Positions 41,272 to 45,236 of a stretch of DNA of 45,236 nt are shown in pieces. A program made the position numbers and the translations under genes. How positions within the stretch are numbered: the first letter of the stretch is position 1; each line of letters begins with the position of its first letter. Source of the DNA: Clostridia bacterium (GTDB lineage Bacteria; Bacillota; Clostridia; Christensenellales; Aristaeellaceae). The DNA is taken from NCBI GenBank assembly GCA_017431365.1, contig JAFRLF010000150.1, positions 1-45,236 of the forward strand, given 5' to 3'. Below the pieces are notes generated by a model, which worked only from the letters and a program-made list of their open reading frames with translations, searched no databases and was not told the DNA's origin.

Positions 41272-42269
41272 GAAAGAGGACGCTTTTGCGGGGGCTGTGC
41301 GGCTTGTTGCTGCTGCTAACGGCACTGAGTCTGGCCGGCTGCCGTACGCGCCGGGTCGAAGGGGTCGGCGGCGCGTCAGGGCAGGCGGAGCAAGGCGCTC
41401 GAGCGGAGAGCGTTCAGGCCGTGTCGCCCTCGGAGTCATGGCCTGAGGCGACCGCCGAATCGGAGCCCGACCCCTCGGCCGACACGCGGGAGAATCCGGC
41501 CGCGGATCGGCGGGAATACGACGAAAACGCCGACGTGGACGTCGTCGAAGGGACAGATCGCGCCGTTCACGGCGAGGGAGAAGGGGACGGCGCGCCGAAG
41601 CCTGCCGGGGACGGCGGCGTGAGCGCGTCTCAGCTGAACGGCCAAGCGGAACAGACGGCCACGCAGACCGTTCCCGCCGAGGAGGCCGAGCGGATGGGTG
41701 TTTCCGAGGACGCCGACAAGGCGGATTCGGCCATGACGTATTACACGGTGCTGCTTCAGGACAGGCTGGGAACGCTGTTCGAGTGCAAGAGACTGACGGC
41801 GTACTGGGAGACGGCTGAAGACCACGTGACCGTCTTCAAGACCTCCGCGGAGCACGAGCTGATCCTCGGCGCAGGCGCGTACGACGTCTCAGCCCGGCTC
41901 CTTCAGGAGAACCTGCGCGTGGATGACGGATGGATCGCGCGCAAGGACCCGCAGCTGATCGTCAAGGCGGTATCGGGCGACGTTCTGGGACGCCGCGCCG
42001 AAAGCGCCGCGGCGGCCAGCGCCGTGTATGAGGAGCTGCTGGCGCGGCCGGGCTGGGAGGACATCGACGCCGTGAAAAACGGGCGCGTGCTGATCCTGTC
42101 GGAGGAGATGCTGAAGACGCCTCATCTGCGGGTCGCCGCCATGCTCGCCGTCGCGAAGACGGCGTACCCGGACCTGTTCGAAGACACCGATACGGACACG
42201 GCTCTGCGGATGCTGGCGGAGGAGGCGACCGGCGGGCCGCCCGAGGGCGTGTATTACTATGGCGTGTGA
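41268..42269 (+). CDS. Lipoprotein with one lobe of a periplasmic-binding-protein fold
   Basis: 333 residues. The lipobox LAGC places the lipid-bearing Cys at 25. About residues 30-150 are a low-complexity linker rich in Glu, Asp, Ala, Ser and Gly. The remaining 180 residues look like the C-terminal lobe of an iron-siderophore or cobalamin-type binding protein (ELILGAGAYDVSARLLQENL, then RKDPQLIVKAVSGDVLG, AVYEELLARPGWEDIDAVKN and RVAAMLAVAKTAYPDLFED). A full binding protein needs two lobes, so ligand capture by this one alone is doubtful. No ABC transporter is beside it. It starts in an ATGA overlap with the membrane protein, so it is probably a partner of the MoxR complex. Confidence 0.78.
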   Translation: MRKRTLLRGLCGLLLLLTALSLAGCRTRRVEGVGGASGQAEQGARAESVQAVSPSESWPEATAESEPDPSADTRENPAADRREYDENADVDVVEGTDRAVHGEGEGDGAPKPAGDGGVSASQLNGQAEQTATQTVPAEEAERMGVSEDADKADSAMTYYTVLLQDRLGTLFECKRLTAYWETAEDHVTVFKTSAEHELILGAGAYDVSARLLQENLRVDDGWIARKDPQLIVKAVSGDVLGRRAESAAAASAVYEELLARPGWEDIDAVKNGRVLILSEEMLKTPHLRVAAMLAVAKTAYPDLFEDTDTDTALRMLAEEATGGPPEGVYYYGV

Positions 42270-42314
42270 AACCGGCCCGTCACCGTCCCGCGAGCGCCAA
42301 AGCTTTACCTTAAC

Positions 42315-42343
42315 TTGACAGCGCTGCGCCGTCATGGTATACT
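42315..42343 (+). promoter_or_regulatory. Promoter of the SCIFF operon
   Basis: TTGACA (42315-42320), a 17-base spacer and TATACT (42338-42343) preceded by TGG, which gives an extended -10. A strong promoter 67 bases before the SCIFF start. Confidence 0.8.
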
Positions 42344-42409
42344 CATACAAAACCCGTGATGGCGGGCATGCCCGCCCCGATCGGTGACATGAGATGGGAG
42401 AGTATTATT

Positions 42410-42556
42410 ATGAAGCATATCGTGACCATCAACACCCGTGACCTCAATAAGAGCCAGAAGACCGGCGGCTGCGGCGAGTGCCAGACCTCCTGCCAGAGCG
42501 CCTGCAAGACCTCCTGCGGCGTCGCCAACCAGAAGTGCGAAAACAAGAACAAGTGA
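42410..42556 (+). CDS. SCIFF precursor peptide (six cysteines in forty-five)
   Basis: 48 residues: MKHIVTINTRDLNKSQKTGG, then six cysteines at 21, 24, 28, 32, 36 and 43, and a short Asn/Lys tail. The leader and Cys spacing are those of the SCIFF ranthipeptide precursors of Clostridia, in which a radical-SAM enzyme joins Cys sulphur to a neighbouring residue's carbon as a thioether. The mature product and role of SCIFF peptides are not settled; links to quorum-like signalling and redox have been proposed. A purine-rich site (GGGAGAG) precedes the ATG. The maturase gene follows after a hairpin. Confidence 0.95.
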   Translation: MKHIVTINTRDLNKSQKTGGCGECQTSCQSACKTSCGVANQKCENKNK

Positions 42557-42576
42557 CAAACGGGATTCAGGATCAC

Positions 42577-42604
42577 ATGCCGCCCTGTGGCGGCATTGTT
42601 TTGT
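42577..42604 (+). terminator. Attenuator hairpin between SCIFF and its maturase
   Basis: ATGCCGCC (42577-42584) pairs perfectly with GGCGGCAT (42589-42596), loop CTGT, followed by TGTTTTGT. Partial termination here would make more peptide than enzyme from one promoter. Confidence 0.7.
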
Positions 42605-42649
42605 ATAGGAGAGAGCCCGGCCGCGGCGCGGGCCTTCGGAGGGACGGAC

Positions 42650-44026
42650 ATGGTTCATCAGTATAAGCTGGACGGATACAACATCGTGCTGGATACGGCG
42701 TCCGGGTCTGTACACGCGGTAGACGACCTGGCCTACGATCTCATCGCCGGGTACAAGGACACACCCGAGACCGAGCTCATAAGGGATCTGGCGGAGAAAT
42801 ACGGCCAGCCGGAGAGCGAGGTCAGGGAATGCCTTGACGACGTCCGCGCTCTGGAGGAGGCGGGCAAGCTGTACTCCAGGGACGTGTACGAAAACCTGGC
42901 GTACGACTTCAAAGCCCGGCCTACGGTGGTCAAGGCGCTGTGCCTGCACGTGGCGCACACCTGCAACCTCAACTGCAGCTACTGCTTCGCCTCGCAGGGT
43001 AAGTACCACGGCGAGCGCGCGCTGATGTCCTTCGAGGTGGGCAAGCGAGCCCTGGACTTCCTCGTCGAGAAGTCCGGGACGCGCCGGAACCTGGAGGTGG
43101 ACTTCTTCGGCGGGGAGCCGCTGATGAACTGGGACGTGTGCAAGCGGCTGGTGGAATATGCCCGGAGCATTGAGAAGGACGCGGGGAAGAATTTCCGCTT
43201 CACCCTCACCACGAACGGCATGCTCATCGACGACGACGTGATCGACTTCGCCAATCGGGAGATGAGCAACGTAGTGCTCAGCCTGGACGGACGCAAGGAG
43301 ATCCACGACCGCCTGCGCGTGGACTACGCGGGCCACGGCAGCTACGACCGCATCGTGCCGAAATTCCAGCGGCTGGTCGAGGCCCGCGGCGGTAAGAACT
43401 ACTATATGCGAGGCACCTTCACCCGCGCGAATCTGGATTTCACCAACGACGTGTTCCACATGGCGGATCTGGGCTTTACGGAGCTCAGCATGGAGCCGGT
43501 CGTCGCTGCGCCGGGCGATCCCTCAGCCCTGCGGGAGGAGGACCTGCCCGTGATCAAAGAGCAGTACGAGATCCTCGCGCGGGACATGCTCCGCCGCTGG
43601 CGCGAGGGGCATCCGATCACGTTCTATCATTACATGATCGATCTGGAGAACGGGCCCTGTATCTACAAGCGGATCACCGGCTGCGGCTCCGGTACGGAGT
43701 ACATGGCGGTCACGCCGTGGGGCGAGCTGTTCCCCTGCCATCAGTTCGTCGGAGATCCGAAGTACAGCCTCGGCAACGTGTGGGACGGCGTCACAAATAC
43801 CGAAGTGCGCGACCAGTTCAAGCTCATCAACGCCTACGCCCGCCCCGAGTGCCGGGACTGCTGGGCCAGGCTCTATTGCTCGGGCGGCTGCGCCGCGAAC
43901 GCCTACCACGCCACGGGAGATATTCGCGGGGTGTATAGCTTCGGCTGCGAGCTGTTCAAAAAGCGCATCGAGTGCGCTGTGATGATGCAGGTCGTCCAGA
44001 GCCTGGAGGGGGAATCGCCCGAATGA
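42650..44026 (+). CDS. SCIFF maturase, radical-SAM SPASM protein
   Basis: 458 residues. N-terminal PqqD/RRE-like peptide-binding part (about 1-85), radical-SAM cluster motif CNLNCSYC (Cys105, 109, 112), FFGGEPL (about 152-158), and a SPASM/twitch C terminus with Cys337, 345, 363, 401, 404, 410, 414 and 433 for two further 4Fe-4S clusters. It uses S-adenosylmethionine radical chemistry to form the thioether bond in SCIFF. ATG 42650 is chosen because GGAGGG stands about 8 bases before it and the family begins at VHQY. The gene's end overlaps the decarboxylase gene by ATGA. Confidence 0.95.
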   Translation: MVHQYKLDGYNIVLDTASGSVHAVDDLAYDLIAGYKDTPETELIRDLAEKYGQPESEVRECLDDVRALEEAGKLYSRDVYENLAYDFKARPTVVKALCLHVAHTCNLNCSYCFASQGKYHGERALMSFEVGKRALDFLVEKSGTRRNLEVDFFGGEPLMNWDVCKRLVEYARSIEKDAGKNFRFTLTTNGMLIDDDVIDFANREMSNVVLSLDGRKEIHDRLRVDYAGHGSYDRIVPKFQRLVEARGGKNYYMRGTFTRANLDFTNDVFHMADLGFTELSMEPVVAAPGDPSALREEDLPVIKEQYEILARDMLRRWREGHPITFYHYMIDLENGPCIYKRITGCGSGTEYMAVTPWGELFPCHQFVGDPKYSLGNVWDGVTNTEVRDQFKLINAYARPECRDCWARLYCSGGCAANAYHATGDIRGVYSFGCELFKKRIECAVMMQVVQSLEGESPE

Positions 44027-45236
44027 CCACGCCCATCGCGGATTTCATCGCGCGCTACGTCCGGTCGGACGCGGCGCGTTTGCATATGCCCGGGCACAAG
44101 GGCCGGGGCCTGCCCGAAGCCGCGTTCGACATCACGGAGATCGAAGGCGCGGACGCGCTTTACGAGGCCGACGGCGTCATCGCCGAAAGCGAAGTAAACG
44201 CCGCCGCGATCTTCGGAACGGGGCGGACGGCGTATTCGACGGAGGGGTCCTCTCAGTGCATAAGGGCCATGCTGTACCTTGCCGCGACATACCGGGGAGA
44301 GGGGATGGGGCGCTTCGCCCTTGCGGGGCGCAACGCGCACAAGACCTTCGTGCACGCGGCGGCGCTCTGCGGATTCGACGCCATGTGGCTTTATCCGGAG
44401 GGCGAGCAGACCTCCCCCTGCGCCTGCCCCATCAGTCCGGAGCGGCTGGACGGCGTTCTTGGGTCCCTGAAAGAGAAGCCCTTCTGCGTTTACGTGACGT
44501 CCCCGGATTACCTGGGGAACGTGCTGGACATCGCGGGGCTGTCGCGCGTCTGCCGCGAACGGGGCGTGCCGCTGCTGGTGGACAACGCCCACGGCGCTTA
44601 TCTGCGCTTTATGGAGAATGACCTGCACCCCATATCGCTGGGGGCGGACATGTGCTGCGATTCCGCGCACAAGACCCTGTCCGCGCTGACGGGCGCGGCG
44701 TACCTGCACATAAGCAAAAGTGCGCCCGCGGCGTGGCGCGCGCACGCCAAGGAGGCCATGGCGCTGTTCGGTTCGACGTCGCCGAGCTACCTGACCCTGC
44801 GGTCGCTGGATCTGTGCAACGCATCCCTGTCGGGGGATTATCCCGCGCGGCTCCGGGCCTGTACCGACCGCCTGGACGATCTGAAGTCCGACCTCATGAA
44901 GCGCGGTTTCCGTCTGGCCGGCGACGAGCGACTCAAACTCTCCCTGCGGTGCGACGGGCGCGCCACGGCGGCGCGGCTGCGTCAGGCGGGCGTCGAGTGT
45001 GAATTCGCGGACGGCGATCATCTGGTCATGATGTTTTCGCCGGAAAATTCCGAGCGCGATTTTGAACGGGTCAGCGCGGCTCTGGGCGAGCCTGACTGTC
45101 ATGAATCCGAGCCCTGGACGCCGCCCGTTTTGCCGGCGGTCATGTCTCTGCGCGAGGCCGTGTTCCGTCGAGCGGTGACCCTGCCGGTCCAAAAGGCCGT
45201 GGGCAGGATCTGCGCCGCGCCGACAGTGGCCTGCCC
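44023..45236 (+). CDS. Orn/Lys/Arg decarboxylase family protein (3' end beyond window)
   Basis: 404 residues are visible and the frame stays open to the last base, so the gene continues. N terminus RLHMPGHKGRGLPEAAFDIT and the group-III aminotransferase-fold core are those of the Orn/Lys/Arg decarboxylase family: STEGSSQCIRA (loop over PLP), VDNAHGAYL (Asp to pyridine N) and the PLP lysine in DSAHKTLSALTG. Members decarboxylate arginine, lysine or ornithine; short Gram-positive forms (SpeA/YaaO type) are about 450-490 residues and this fits. ATG 44023 overlaps the maturase stop (ATGA), so the two are translated together. Substrate cannot be assigned. Confidence 0.9.
   Translation, partial: MTTPIADFIARYVRSDAARLHMPGHKGRGLPEAAFDITEIEGADALYEADGVIAESEVNAAAIFGTGRTAYSTEGSSQCIRAMLYLAATYRGEGMGRFALAGRNAHKTFVHAAALCGFDAMWLYPEGEQTSPCACPISPERLDGVLGSLKEKPFCVYVTSPDYLGNVLDIAGLSRVCRERGVPLLVDNAHGAYLRFMENDLHPISLGADMCCDSAHKTLSALTGAAYLHISKSAPAAWRAHAKEAMALFGSTSPSYLTLRSLDLCNASLSGDYPARLRACTDRLDDLKSDLMKRGFRLAGDERLKLSLRCDGRATAARLRQAGVECEFADGDHLVMMFSPENSERDFERVSAALGEPDCHESEPWTPPVLPAVMSLREAVFRRAVTLPVQKAVGRICAAPTVAC

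Noticed and set aside
1..45236. tRNA, rRNA, insertion sequence or prophage genes
   Set aside because: None was recognised by eye on either strand; a tRNAscan or transposase search could still find something small.

Overview
The window reads as chromosomal DNA of a high-GC member of the Clostridia (Bacillota), probably an anaerobic gut- or rumen-type organism. The strongest taxonomic marker is a SCIFF peptide gene followed by its radical-SAM maturase, a pair that is near-universal in, and largely confined to, Clostridia. AUU-initiated infC in an infC-rpmI-rplT operon, strong AGGAGG ribosome-binding sites, sigma-A-type promoters and many MKK-type exported proteins agree with this. Genus or species cannot be read from the sequence.

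Layout. 1-549 is the 3' end of an EF-G gene. 692-1280 is a lower-GC toxin-antitoxin-like pair whose PIN-type toxin has lost its middle. 1324-2672 is the translation operon infC-rpmI-rplT with a long attenuator-type leader. 2745-6142 holds a tandem rhamnose-mutarotase-like protein, an unrecognised protein and a chromosomal Tet(M)-like GTPase. 6286-8442 is a membrane-bound SpoIIE-type phosphatase. 14959-8557 (minus strand) is a compact seven-gene operon headed by a TetR regulator with two palindromic operators: TetR, aldo/keto reductase, MATE exporter, exported DUF362 protein, ArsP-type permease, exported flavodoxin and DUF4405 membrane protein. It converges on the phosphatase gene at a shared bidirectional terminator. 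15221-17909 is argG-argH behind a promoter followed by helically phased TGCAT elements.

17974-26068 is an accessory cluster: a small protein with a beta-grasp-like C terminus, a 1751-residue DUF4132 protein and, convergent with them, an XRE-type regulator coupled to a Hanks-type membrane kinase with an LRR ectodomain. 26294-37576 is one secreted protein of about 3760 residues. By eye it is a strict alternation of two Ig-like domain classes (18 pairs) organised into a higher-order repeat of eight domains (about 2.44 kb), ending in a BspA-type LRR segment.

37625-38717 is an orphan promoter-RNA-terminator unit followed by an exported, free-standing 5'-nucleotidase C-terminal domain. 38831-42269 is a translationally coupled MoxR / DUF58-TgpA-like membrane protein / lipoprotein operon. 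42315-45236 is the SCIFF ranthipeptide operon, followed without a gap by an Orn/Lys/Arg-decarboxylase-family gene that runs off the window.

No rRNA, tRNA, CRISPR array, insertion sequence or prophage gene was seen. Gene families were assigned by recognising motifs by eye, with no database search, so domain limits are approximate.
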